Source: Lentzea xinjiangensis
Lineage (GTDB): Bacteria > Actinomycetota > Actinomycetes > Mycobacteriales > Pseudonocardiaceae
Assembly (NCBI RefSeq): GCF_900110955.1
Contig: NZ_FOFR01000010.1
Location: forward strand, 186,001-250,000
Length of the DNA stretch: 64,000 nucleotides
Direction: 5' to 3'
The notes under the pieces were generated by a model. The model saw only the letters and a program-made list of their open reading frames with translations. It did no database searches and had not been told where the DNA came from. Positions 26,496 through 34,879 of this stretch are shown here, in pieces; position 1 is the first letter of the stretch; every line of letters begins with the position of its first letter. The position numbers and the translations under genes were made by a program.

Positions 26496-27743
26496 ATGAC
26501 CCACAGGAGCTACGCCATCCGCAACGTGAAGGTGTTCGATGGCGAATCAGCCATCGACGCCTCCACGGTGACCGTCTCGGACGGGGTGATCACCGACGTC
26601 GGCAACGGTTCCCCGCCGGCGGAGGCGACGGTGGTCGACGGTGCCGGTGGAACGCTGCTGCCGGGCCTCATCGACGCCCACGTCCACCCCGATGACGACG
26701 GCCTCGCCCAGGCGGTGCGGTTCGGTGTGACCACCGTCGTGGAGATGGGCGGAGCCCCGCGCAGCCAGGAGGACCGCGCCCGGATCGCCGGTGACGACCG
26801 GCTGGCCGACATCAGGTCGGCGGGTCTCCCGCTCACCGCCGTCTGCGGGCACCCGAACGAGCTGTTCGTCCCGATGGAGAAGCTCATCGGACCGGATGGC
26901 GGTCATCATCCCGAAGCGGCACCCATGCCCGGCCTCGCGAACCCCGACGAGCTCCCGGCGTTCATCGCCCAGCGAGTGCGGGAAGGTTCCGACTTCATCA
27001 AGCTCCTGGCGGAGGAAGGCACGGTGCTGAACGCGCCCGGTCTGCCGGAGCTCGGCGAGGACGTGTTCGCCGCCGCGGTCCGGGAAGCTCATGGCCACGG
27101 CAAGCTCGTCGTCGCCCACGCGCTCACCTACGACGCGACGGTGGCGATGCTGCGGGCCGGCGCCGACGGGCTGGCCCACCTCTTCCTCGACCGGGCGCCG
27201 ACCGACGAGATCGTCGAGGCCATCGCACGGGCCGGCGTGTTCGTCATCCCCTGCCTGGTGCTGAACCGGTCCATCACGGGCACCACCGGCGAGGACCTGG
27301 CGGCCGACAGCCGCGTCTCCTCGCGCCTGAGCGAGGAATGGCTGCGAGCGCTGCGCAGCTCCTTCAGCACCTACCCCGAAGGGGACTACCGGTTCTCCCG
27401 GCAGACGGTGCAAGCGCTCTACCGCGCCGGCGTGCTGATCATCGCCGGGACCGACGCGGCGCGAGCCGAGGAGAAGCACGGCGGGCTGGCCCAGGGCGCG
27501 AGCCTGCACCACGAGCTGCAGCTCCTCGTCGAGGCGGGCCTGTCGAACGTCGAGGCGTTGCGCGCCGCGACGTCCCATCCCGCTCGGGTCTTCGGACTCG
27601 AGGACCGCGGTGTGATCCGGCGAGGGGCCAGGGCCGACCTGCTCCTGGTGGACGGTGACCCCACCGGCGTCATCTCCGACACCCTCGCGACGCGTGCCGT
27701 CTGGCGGCGAGGGGCGATGACCACGCCGCTGGCGACCGCGTGA
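26496..27743 (+). CDS. Metal-dependent amidohydrolase (imidazolonepropionase-like)
   Basis: A 415-residue amidohydrolase-superfamily enzyme. Metal motifs: DAHVHP (HxH), FIKLLAEEG (position of the carboxylated Lys), VVAHALTY, GLAHLF and AGTDAA. Members include prolidase-like peptidases, imidazolonepropionase and organophosphate- or aryl-amide-cleaving enzymes; the substrate is unknown. ATG 26496 (GAGG upstream) is chosen because an earlier in-frame ATG at 26415 lies inside the operators. It begins a plus-strand operon with the SDR and FMN reductase genes. Confidence 0.87.
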   Translation: MTHRSYAIRNVKVFDGESAIDASTVTVSDGVITDVGNGSPPAEATVVDGAGGTLLPGLIDAHVHPDDDGLAQAVRFGVTTVVEMGGAPRSQEDRARIAGDDRLADIRSAGLPLTAVCGHPNELFVPMEKLIGPDGGHHPEAAPMPGLANPDELPAFIAQRVREGSDFIKLLAEEGTVLNAPGLPELGEDVFAAAVREAHGHGKLVVAHALTYDATVAMLRAGADGLAHLFLDRAPTDEIVEAIARAGVFVIPCLVLNRSITGTTGEDLAADSRVSSRLSEEWLRALRSSFSTYPEGDYRFSRQTVQALYRAGVLIIAGTDAARAEEKHGGLAQGASLHHELQLLVEAGLSNVEALRAATSHPARVFGLEDRGVIRRGARADLLLVDGDPTGVISDTLATRAVWRRGAMTTPLATA

Positions 27744-27774
27744 CGCCGCAACCCCACCACCGGAAGGAAGCACA

Positions 27775-28527
27775 ATGACCACCGCACGCAACGTCGTGAT
27801 CACCGGGGCGGCCGGCGGCATCAGCTCCGAGATCACCGACCGGTTCCTGCGCAACGGTGACACCGTTCTCGCCAGCGACCTGCACCAGGAGACGCTCGAC
27901 GAGTGGCGCACCCGCTGGGACTCCGGCGCCCCGAACCCGTCGCTGCACACCTTCCCCGCCGATGTCGCCGACGAGGCGAGCCTGGCCGACCTGGTGGAAG
28001 CCGCGCGGGATCGGCTGGGCACCGTCGACGTCCTGATCAACGCCGCCGGGCACTTCCCCCAGACGCCCTTCGAGAAGATCTCGGGTGAGGAGTGGCGCCG
28101 GGTCGTCGAGGTCAACCTCAGCGGCACCTTCTACACCGTCCAGGCGCTTCTCCCGCTGATCAAGCGGAGCGAGCGCGGGCGCATCATCAACATCGGGTCC
28201 GGCGGGATGTTCTTCGGCGTCCCGAGGCAGGCGCACTACATCGCCTCGAAGGCCGGCGTCATGGGCCTGACCCGCGTCCTGGCCCGTGAGCTGGGCAACG
28301 ACTACCCGATCACCGTCAACCTCGTCACCCCAGGGCTCGTCGTGACCCCCGCGGCTGCCGCGGTCCTGCCGGAGCCCTTGCTGGCGATGCAGCGCAACAT
28401 GCGTTCCTTCCACCGCGACGAGGTCCCCGGCGACGTCGTCGGCTCGGTCTTCTTCCTCGCGTCCGACGACGCCGCTTTCATCACCGGCCAGACGCTGAAC
28501 GTCGATGGCGGCCTCACCATGTGGTGA
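27775..28527 (+). CDS. SDR family NAD(P)-dependent oxidoreductase
   Basis: A 250-residue classical short-chain dehydrogenase. The cofactor motif is VVITGAAGGISSE, with Ser where the family usually has Gly. NINIGSGG-type strand (INIGSGG) provides the catalytic Ser, and HYIASKAG is the YxxxK motif; the C-terminal NVDGGLTM is normal. ATG 27775 follows GGAAGG. It lies 31 bp after the amidohydrolase gene. Likely reduces a keto group or oxidises an alcohol in the same pathway; substrate unknown. Confidence 0.92.
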   Translation: MTTARNVVITGAAGGISSEITDRFLRNGDTVLASDLHQETLDEWRTRWDSGAPNPSLHTFPADVADEASLADLVEAARDRLGTVDVLINAAGHFPQTPFEKISGEEWRRVVEVNLSGTFYTVQALLPLIKRSERGRIINIGSGGMFFGVPRQAHYIASKAGVMGLTRVLARELGNDYPITVNLVTPGLVVTPAAAAVLPEPLLAMQRNMRSFHRDEVPGDVVGSVFFLASDDAAFITGQTLNVDGGLTMW

Positions 28528-28558
28528 TGGCGGCCGCACTCCCAAACCTGGAGGGGTC

Positions 28559-29128
28559 ATGCCCAAGCTCTTGATCATCATTGGCAGCACGCGGCCGGGC
28601 CGGATCGGGTTGCCGGTGGCCACCTGGTTCTCGGAACTGGCGGCCGCGGACGGACGCTTCGACGTCCAGCTCGTCGACCTCGCCGAGCTCGCGCTTCCGT
28701 TCCTCGACGAGCCGGACCACCCCGGGCTGCGCAACTACACGACGCCGCACGCGCTCGAATGGAGTTCGATCGTCGACAGCGCCGATGCCGTCGTGCTCGT
28801 CACGGCCGAATACAACTTCGGTTACCCGGCCCCGCTGAAGAACGCACTCGACTACCTCTGTCACGAATGGCGGCACAAGCCTCTCGGTTTCGTCTCCTAC
28901 GGTGGTGTCGCCGCCGGGACGCGAGCCGTCCAGCAGCTCCAGCAGGTGACCAGCGCTCTGCAGATGGTGACGGTCCGCACCTCGGTCCACATCCCGTTCG
29001 TCTACACCATGCTGGACGAAAACGGGCAACTGGTGGCCAACGCGCAGATGGACGCGGCGGCGACGTCGATGTTCGCCGAGCTGGAGGCGCTCAACGTGAC
29101 GCTGGCGCCGGCGCGAGCGGTCAAGTGA
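28559..29128 (+). CDS. NADPH-dependent FMN reductase
   Basis: A 189-residue flavodoxin-fold flavin or quinone reductase. GSTRPGRIG binds the FMN phosphate and EYNFGYPAPLKNALDYL is the family signature. ATG 28559 has GAGGGG upstream. It follows the SDR gene by 31 bp in the same direction and may supply reduced flavin to an oxygenase, or reduce quinone-type intermediates. Confidence 0.9.
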   Translation: MPKLLIIIGSTRPGRIGLPVATWFSELAAADGRFDVQLVDLAELALPFLDEPDHPGLRNYTTPHALEWSSIVDSADAVVLVTAEYNFGYPAPLKNALDYLCHEWRHKPLGFVSYGGVAAGTRAVQQLQQVTSALQMVTVRTSVHIPFVYTMLDENGQLVANAQMDAAATSMFAELEALNVTLAPARAVK

Positions 29129-29214
29129 CTCCCGCGAGCCGCGCTTTCCCTTTCGGCGCTCAACAGCCGGAAGCAGATGACCGCGGCGGAGAGGAACTAT
29201 TCGGGTGCCGCAGG

Positions 29215-29471
29215 TTCTGGGACGGCATCATCATGGGCCTCGGTCTCGCGCTGATGGAGGAGACCCGCTTCGACCGCGGAACGCGCGGATCATGAACGCG
29301 AGCCTGGCGGAGTACCACGTTCCCGTCCACCTGGACGTCCCGGAGATCGACGTCCTGTGGACCGGCGTCCCCGATCCGCACGCGCCCGCCGGTGCGCGGG
29401 GAGCCGGCGAGATCGGCATCACCGGGGTGGGCGCGGCGATCGCCCCCATCACCTTGGACAAGCTGTTGTGA
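29215..29471 (+). pseudogene. Relic of a xanthine dehydrogenase molybdenum subunit (YagR/XdhA) C-terminus
   Basis: In the 368-bp space after the FMN reductase one frame reads FWDGIIMGLGLALMEETRFD and stops; the next frame continues RIMNASLAEYHVPVHLD, then DVLWTGVPDPHAP and GAGEIGITGVGAAIA, ending at 29471. This is the characteristic last stretch of molybdopterin-dependent aldehyde/xanthine dehydrogenases, with a single-base frameshift near 29285. The large N-terminal part is absent, so this is a deletion remnant. Confidence 0.75.
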
Positions 29472-29496
29472 AGCCAGGAACGGAGCTCGAACAGCA

Positions 29497-31179
29497 ATGA
29501 GCGACTCACCGCGACCGTCTCGCCGAGGGAACCGCGTCCTGTCCGGGATGATCTGGATGGACGGCCTCGATCCCGCCGAGGGCGGCCACCCCGGCCTTCG
29601 GACAGGCGTGGTCGAGGAAGAGGACGGCGTCCGCATCGAGCGTGACGTGCCCGTGGTGCTCCGCGACGGCGTCACGGTCTACGTCGACATCTTCCGCCCG
29701 CCCCTCACGACGGACATCCCGGCGATCTTGACGCTGAGCCCTTACGGCAAGCACGCGCCGAAAGGCTTCCACCTGTTCCCTGGCGCCGGTGTGCCCGGCG
29801 ACGTCATCTCCTCGCACACCGTCTGGGAGGGGCCCGACCCGATGTGGTGGGCCAAGCGCGGGTACGCGGTCGTCAACGCCGACTCCCGCGGCTCGTGGAT
29901 GTCGGAGGGCGACCTCGTCGTGCTCAGCGAGCAGGAGGGCGAGGACGGCCACGACCTCGTCGAGTGGGTGGCGGAACGGCCGTGGTGCAACGGCAAGGTC
30001 GGCATGACGGGCGTCTCGTACCTCGCGGTCGTCCAGTGGCGCGTCGCCGCGACGCGGCCGCCGCACCTCGCGGCCATCAACCCGTGGGAAGGCTGGAGCG
30101 ACTGCTACCGCGAGTACTTCTTCCACGGCGGCATTCCCGAGACCAAGTTCGTCCGGTTCACCCAGTGGTCCTGCCGGTGCGGGCCGGGGCGGGTCGAGGA
30201 CCTGCCCGCGATGCACGAAGCCCATCTCCTGCTCGACGACTACAACCTGAGCAAGTCGGTCGCCGACCTCTCCGTCATCGACGTGCCCGCCTACTGCGTG
30301 ACCGACTGGGGGGACCACGGCCTGCACACGCGGGGGACGATCGAAGCCTGGCGCGAGATCAGCTCCGAGCACCGGTGGCTCGAGGTCCACGGACGCAAGA
30401 AGTGGCAGTACTACTACCGCCCGGAGAGCTTGCGCCGCCAACTGGCGTTCTTCGACCACTTCCTCAAGGCCGCGGGCGACGAGGTCGGCACTTGGCCACC
30501 CGTGCGCATCGAGGTCCGCGAGCGCTACTACGAGGGAGTCGAGCGGGCCGAGAACGAATGGCCCCTGGCCCGCACCAGCTACCGCCGCTACGCACTGGAC
30601 GCCCGCGAGGGCCGTCTCGTTCCCGGGGCGGCGCCGGTGGAAGCGGTGACCGACTACGACCCGGACGCCCCGGACGGACGAGCGGTGTTCGACCTCCGGT
30701 TCGACACCCGCACCGAGATCACCGGCCACGCGAAGCTGCGACTGTGGGTCGAGACCGACGAGGGTGACGACATGGACCTCTTCGTCGCCCTGCAGAAGCT
30801 CGACCGCGCCGGTCGCCAGGTGCACTTCCCGTACTGGTCCATGATGGACGATGGTCAGGTCGCACTGGGGTGGTTGCGCGCGAGCCACCGCGAGCTCGAC
30901 GAGGAACGGTCCACCCCGTGGCAGCCACGGCTTCGCCACGAACGGCTGCTGCCGTTGCGGCCGGGGGAGCGCGAACCCGTCGAGATCGAGATCTGGCCGT
31001 CGTCGACGCTGTTCGAGGCAGGGGAGACGGTGCGGCTCGTCGTCCAGGGCCGGGACGTCCACCGGTACGACATCGGGCCGGCGCAGGCGCACGAGCAGTC
31101 GGTCAACCGCGGCCGGCATCGCGTTCACACCGGCGGCACCGCCGACAGTCACCTGCTCCTGCCCGTCGTCCCCGGATGA
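29497..31179 (+). CDS. CocE/NonD family serine hydrolase
   Basis: A 560-residue hydrolase of the CocE/X-Pro dipeptidyl-peptidase family: an alpha/beta-hydrolase domain followed by a C-terminal jelly-roll. The start of the domain reads VVLRDGVTVYVDIFRP, the nucleophile is Ser in MTGVSYLAVVQW, Asp is in CVTDWGDHGLHTRG and the C-terminal domain has RHRVHTGG. Members cleave bulky esters such as cocaine or acyl side chains. No signal peptide is seen, so it acts in the cytoplasm. ATG 29497 lies 25 bp after the molybdoenzyme relic. It ends 3 bp before the end of the convergent MarR gene. Confidence 0.88.
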   Translation: MSDSPRPSRRGNRVLSGMIWMDGLDPAEGGHPGLRTGVVEEEDGVRIERDVPVVLRDGVTVYVDIFRPPLTTDIPAILTLSPYGKHAPKGFHLFPGAGVPGDVISSHTVWEGPDPMWWAKRGYAVVNADSRGSWMSEGDLVVLSEQEGEDGHDLVEWVAERPWCNGKVGMTGVSYLAVVQWRVAATRPPHLAAINPWEGWSDCYREYFFHGGIPETKFVRFTQWSCRCGPGRVEDLPAMHEAHLLLDDYNLSKSVADLSVIDVPAYCVTDWGDHGLHTRGTIEAWREISSEHRWLEVHGRKKWQYYYRPESLRRQLAFFDHFLKAAGDEVGTWPPVRIEVRERYYEGVERAENEWPLARTSYRRYALDAREGRLVPGAAPVEAVTDYDPDAPDGRAVFDLRFDTRTEITGHAKLRLWVETDEGDDMDLFVALQKLDRAGRQVHFPYWSMMDDGQVALGWLRASHRELDEERSTPWQPRLRHERLLPLRPGEREPVEIEIWPSSTLFEAGETVRLVVQGRDVHRYDIGPAQAHEQSVNRGRHRVHTGGTADSHLLLPVVPG

Positions 31180-31182
31180 CCG

Positions 31183-31653
31183 CTACCCCAGCCGGGCGTC
31201 GTCGTGCGCGTCGAGCACCTTCCGGAGCAGCCGGACGAGCTGGGCCAGTTCGTCCGGTGAGAGGACGTCGAACAAGGAGGACCCGGCGGCCCGTGCGGCC
31301 TCGGTGATCCGCCGTTCGGCTTCGACGCTCTTGGCGGTGGCCGAGATCAGGACGCGCCTGCGGTCGTGCGCCTCGCGGCTGCGGGTGACGAAGCCGTCGC
31401 GTTCGAGGCGGTCGACGAAACCGACGACCTGGCTGCGGTCCACGTCGAGGCGGTCGGCGATCTCGTGCGAGGCCATCGGGCCGAAGTCGCGGAGGGCGAC
31501 GAGGACGGCGTGCTGGTTGAGGCTCAGGCCGTGCTCGGCGAGGCTGCGCGTCAGGGTCCGCGTGGTGGCGCGCGCGACGTTCCCGGCCAGGTAGGAGGGG
31601 ATGCCCAGGAGGGTCGGCGGGCGTACCGAGCCGGGGTTCACGTCCTCGGTCAC
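31183..31653 (-). CDS. MarR family transcriptional regulator
   Basis: A 156-residue winged-helix regulator with the MarR core MASHEIADRLDVDRSQVVGF and the wing around EAHDRRRVLISATAKS. The GTG start at 31653 overlaps the stop of the upstream LysR gene (GTGA), so the two regulators are translationally coupled. Targets are probably the adjacent esterase or the gentisate operon; no palindrome is seen at its own start because it lies inside the LysR gene. Confidence 0.87.
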   Translation of the reverse strand: MTEDVNPGSVRPPTLLGIPSYLAGNVARATTRTLTRSLAEHGLSLNQHAVLVALRDFGPMASHEIADRLDVDRSQVVGFVDRLERDGFVTRSREAHDRRRVLISATAKSVEAERRITEAARAAGSSLFDVLSPDELAQLVRLLRKVLDAHDDARLG

Positions 31654-32615
31654 GACGGGCGCCGTCCGGCCAGATGGGCACGGGTTCGTTCGACCAGCTG
31701 GGCGGGAAGGGACGGCAGCCGCCGATCGGCGCGGACGATGCTGACCACCGGCAGCGTGAGGCGGGCGTCGGTCACCGGGATCTCGCGCAAGGTCCCGGCC
31801 GCGAGCTCGTCCTGCACGCAGCACCGGAAGAGCAGGCACGCGGCGGTGCCGCTGCGGAGCACGCGTTTCATCGCCTCGGGGTGCCCCAGTTCCATCGCCA
31901 CGTTCCGCGGGACGGTGCCGAACCCGGCCAGGAGGCCGTCGACGGCCTTGCGCGCCCGGCTCCCGGCCGGCGCGGTGACGAGGGGGAGCGCGGCGACGTC
32001 GGCCAGCGGCAACTGGCCGACGCCCGGAAACCCGTTGGCTGCCACCACGAGCGCGATCTCCTCCCGGCCGATCTCCTCGCACCGCAGATGAGGGTGCCCG
32101 TACTCCTCCTCCGCGATGACGATGCCCATGCCGCACTCACCGGACGCGACGGCGGCGAAGGCCGAGTCGGTGTCGGTGACGCTCATCGTGATGACCGCGC
32201 CGGGCCGGTCCTGGCCCATTTCGGCCAGGACCGCCGGCAGGAGGTAGCTGCCGGTCGTCATGCTGGCGGCCAGCACGAGCCGCTCGTTCTCGGCCGACGT
32301 CAGGTCTTCGAGGTGCCGCATGAGCTCTCGCGTCTCGGAGAGGGTCTCGCGCGCCCACCGGTACACCCGTTCGCCGGCCGCGGTCAGCTTCATCTTCTGA
32401 CCGTCCCGGTAGAGCACCTGAACCCCGAGCCGCTCCTGCAGGGAACGCAGGTGCCCGGAGACCACCGACTGGGCGACCCAGAGGTGCTCGGCGGCCTTGG
32501 AGACCCCGTCCAGCTCGACGACGGAGCAGAACACCTCGAGCTTCTGCAGCGTGATGCGGTTGTCGTAGCGCAGGGGGGACCGGGCCTGCTCGGGTTCTCG
32601 TGTTCGCACAGTCAT
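31650..32615 (-). CDS. LysR family transcriptional regulator
   Basis: A 321-residue LysR-type activator: helix-turn-helix at about residues 22-80 (SKAAEHLWVAQSVVSGHLRS), then the type 2 periplasmic-binding effector domain. It reads the same way as the upstream gentisate genes but has its own spacer (70 bp) with symmetric sites. LysR proteins commonly activate aromatic catabolic operons on binding an intermediate, which suits the position. The following MarR gene overlaps its end. Confidence 0.9.
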   Translation of the reverse strand: MTVRTREPEQARSPLRYDNRITLQKLEVFCSVVELDGVSKAAEHLWVAQSVVSGHLRSLQERLGVQVLYRDGQKMKLTAAGERVYRWARETLSETRELMRHLEDLTSAENERLVLAASMTTGSYLLPAVLAEMGQDRPGAVITMSVTDTDSAFAAVASGECGMGIVIAEEEYGHPHLRCEEIGREEIALVVAANGFPGVGQLPLADVAALPLVTAPAGSRARKAVDGLLAGFGTVPRNVAMELGHPEAMKRVLRSGTAACLLFRCCVQDELAAGTLREIPVTDARLTLPVVSIVRADRRLPSLPAQLVERTRAHLAGRRPS

Positions 32616-32622
32616 GTGGCAT

Positions 32623-32648
32623 CCTCAATCATTGAGGGTATCAATGAT
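32623..32648. promoter_or_regulatory. LysR-type binding region
   Basis: Two interlocked symmetric sites stand just upstream of the LysR start: CCTCAATCATTGAGG (32623-32637, perfect) and ATCATTGA-N5-TCAATGAT (32628-32648, perfect 8-bp arms). The second has the T-N11-A form common for LysR regulators. Confidence 0.65.
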
Positions 32649-32685
32649 TACATGCTCCGCTGTGACCTGCAAACACGAAGCCCGG

Positions 32686-33606
32686 CTACGGGTTCGCCGG
32701 TGCGGAGGTGCGCTCCGCGACGCGGCTCAACGTCTTGGGCGGGACCGGACCGCTCCTGGCTCCCCTGGTCGGGCACGGCGTGGCTCCAGCGGTGGACACC
32801 TGCGCGGTGAGGCGGCCGATGCCGGTGACCTCCAGGTCGATCCGGTCGCCGTCGAACACCTCCCCGACGCCCTCGGGGGTGCCCGTGGTGATGATGTCCC
32901 CCGGCAGGAGAGTCATCACCGAGGACGCGTAGGCGATCAGGCGGGGCAGCCCCCAGAGGAGATCGCTGAGATCGGCGCGCTGCCGGAGCACCCCGTTGAC
33001 CCAGAGGTGGATCTGCAGCTCGTCGATCGGCGGGAGCTCGTCCGGTGTGACGATCGTGGGGCCGATCGGGGTGAACGTGTCGAACGACTTGCGCACGGAC
33101 CGGTCCTCGCCGCCCCGCATCGTCATGTCCAGCAGGCACGTGTAGCCGAAGACGGCGTCGAGGGCCTCGGCCTCGGTCAGGTTCCGCGACACCCGGCCGA
33201 TGACGGCGGCGAACTCGCCCTCCTGGTCGAACCTGCGGTCGTCGTAGGGCAGGCGGACCGTGCCGCCGTCGCCCAGCACGGAGCTGGGGGCCTTCAGGAA
33301 GACACCCAGCGAGTCGATGTGGGCGGCCTCGTTCATCTCCGCCTGGTGCGCCCGGTAGTTCACCGGTGCCGCGACGATCTTGGAGGGGTCCGGCACGACG
33401 GGCAGCGGCCGGACGTCGGCTCCGGCGACGACGGGCGCGCGGGCGAGCAGCGCGCCGAAGTCGCTCGTGGCGGCCGCGGTGATCAGCCTGCGCATCGGGC
33501 TGGTGTCCCCCGGTGGCAGGAAATCGGTCAGATCGCGCACATCCGCGGCGTCGGCGGCACCGACCCGCGGCCGGTTCGCGGCGTCGAGAAAAGACAGGTA
33601 GCGCAT
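32686..33606 (-). CDS. Fumarylacetoacetate hydrolase family protein
   Basis: A 306-residue FAH-fold enzyme with the acid metal-binding pattern DQEGEFAAVIGR and the nearby GVFLKAPSSV, plus TTGTPEGVG at the C-terminal side. These cytoplasmic enzymes hydrolyse the carbon-carbon bond of ring-cleavage products. Standing last in the gentisate operon it should act on maleylpyruvate or fumarylpyruvate to give pyruvate plus maleate or fumarate. ATG 33606 has GGAGAG upstream and lies 16 bp after the hydroxylase stop. Confidence 0.9.
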   Translation of the reverse strand: MRYLSFLDAANRPRVGAADAADVRDLTDFLPPGDTSPMRRLITAAATSDFGALLARAPVVAGADVRPLPVVPDPSKIVAAPVNYRAHQAEMNEAAHIDSLGVFLKAPSSVLGDGGTVRLPYDDRRFDQEGEFAAVIGRVSRNLTEAEALDAVFGYTCLLDMTMRGGEDRSVRKSFDTFTPIGPTIVTPDELPPIDELQIHLWVNGVLRQRADLSDLLWGLPRLIAYASSVMTLLPGDIITTGTPEGVGEVFDGDRIDLEVTGIGRLTAQVSTAGATPCPTRGARSGPVPPKTLSRVAERTSAPANP

Positions 33607-33622
33607 GGTCGCTCTCCGAACG

Positions 33623-34879
33623 TCAGGTCCTGGGGGTGGCGTCGATCCGCTCGGCGGCGTCCGGCGCCGAGCCGGCGGTCGCCTCCGGTGCGGGCGCGTA
33701 GAGCCAGTCGAGCTCGTCGTAGTCGTCCGCGGGGCGCCGGGCCAACAGCCTGTCGCGCAGCGCCAGCACGGTGGGATCGTCCGTGTGCCACAGCTCGCCC
33801 CAAGGCCGTGCGCTGGTCTGGCACCGCGCCGTCCGGGGAATGCGGACCTGCTCGAACTCCCGGTAAGCCCGGCGCAGGTCCACCACGCCGCCGTGGGTGT
33901 GGAGCCGGAAGCGGTGGCCGAGCTCGACGGCGTCCTCCAAGGCCTGGCAGGCACCCTGGCCGAGGTACTGCAACATCGGGTGAGCGGCGTCGCCGGTCAG
34001 CACCAGCGGGCCGTTGACCCAGGTCGTCGCGGGCTCGCGGTCGAACATCGCCCAATGCCGCGCGCGGCCGATCCGGGCCACCGCTTCGCGCACCGGCCGG
34101 CATGCGTCCTCGAAGGCCTCGTCGAGCTCGTCGTGGCCTCCCCACGTCCCCGGCTCCAGCCCGGGCCGGTACCGGCGACTGCGGAAGACCGCCACCTGGT
34201 TGTACAGCTCGCCGCGGCGGACCGGGTACTGCATGAGGTGCATCCCGGGGCCGACCCACAGCAGGACCGACGTGTCGTCGGCGGACCGGCCGGCTCGCTC
34301 CCGGGTGACGGTGCCGCGGTAGGCGACGTACCCGTTGCAGATGGTGTCGTCGTCGACGACGTGCCGGCGCAGTGCGGAATGCAGTCCGTCCGCGGCGATC
34401 ACGGCCGCGGTCTCGTAGCGCGTGCCGTCGGTGCACACCACCGTCGCGCCGTCGGCGCGCAGGTCGACATCGGCGACCGTGCGGTTGTTCTCGAGCGTGA
34501 TCAGGGGGTGTCTGCGGCAGTGCTCGACCAGCTTCTCGAGCAGGTCGTGCCGGTGCAGGACGAGGTAGGGATAGCCGTAGCGCCGGACGAACGCGGGTCC
34601 GAAGTCGAGCGTGGTCAGGCGCCGCCCGGTGCGTGCGTCCACCATCACCGCCCGCGCCGGTGCGACGGCGAGCGGCAAAATGTCCTCCAGGACCCCGAGG
34701 GCGTCGAGGGCGCGGCTGGCGTTGGGGCCGAACTGCAGGCCGGCCCCGATCTCGGCGAACTCGGGCGCCCGCTCGACGAGGTGAACGCGCTGACCGCTCC
34801 GGGCGAGGGAGAGCGCGGTGGCCAAGCCGCCGATGCCGCCGCCGACCACGAGTGCGGGGATGTCGCGGTGGCCGGTCAC
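33623..34879 (-). CDS. FAD-dependent aromatic hydroxylase (salicylate / 3-hydroxybenzoate hydroxylase type)
   Basis: A 418-residue group A flavoprotein monooxygenase. VVGGGIGGLATALSLA binds FAD, and GDAAHPMLQYLGQGACQALE is the second FAD motif, with the sequence typical of salicylate hydroxylase and 3-hydroxybenzoate 6-hydroxylase. The GTG start at 34879 overlaps the stop of the dioxygenase gene (GTGA). Since a gentisate dioxygenase precedes it, the expected product is gentisate, from 3-hydroxybenzoate or salicylate; sequence alone does not say which. Confidence 0.87.
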   Translation of the reverse strand: MTGHRDIPALVVGGGIGGLATALSLARSGQRVHLVERAPEFAEIGAGLQFGPNASRALDALGVLEDILPLAVAPARAVMVDARTGRRLTTLDFGPAFVRRYGYPYLVLHRHDLLEKLVEHCRRHPLITLENNRTVADVDLRADGATVVCTDGTRYETAAVIAADGLHSALRRHVVDDDTICNGYVAYRGTVTRERAGRSADDTSVLLWVGPGMHLMQYPVRRGELYNQVAVFRSRRYRPGLEPGTWGGHDELDEAFEDACRPVREAVARIGRARHWAMFDREPATTWVNGPLVLTGDAAHPMLQYLGQGACQALEDAVELGHRFRLHTHGGVVDLRRAYREFEQVRIPRTARCQTSARPWGELWHTDDPTVLALRDRLLARRPADDYDELDWLYAPAPEATAGSAPDAAERIDATPRT

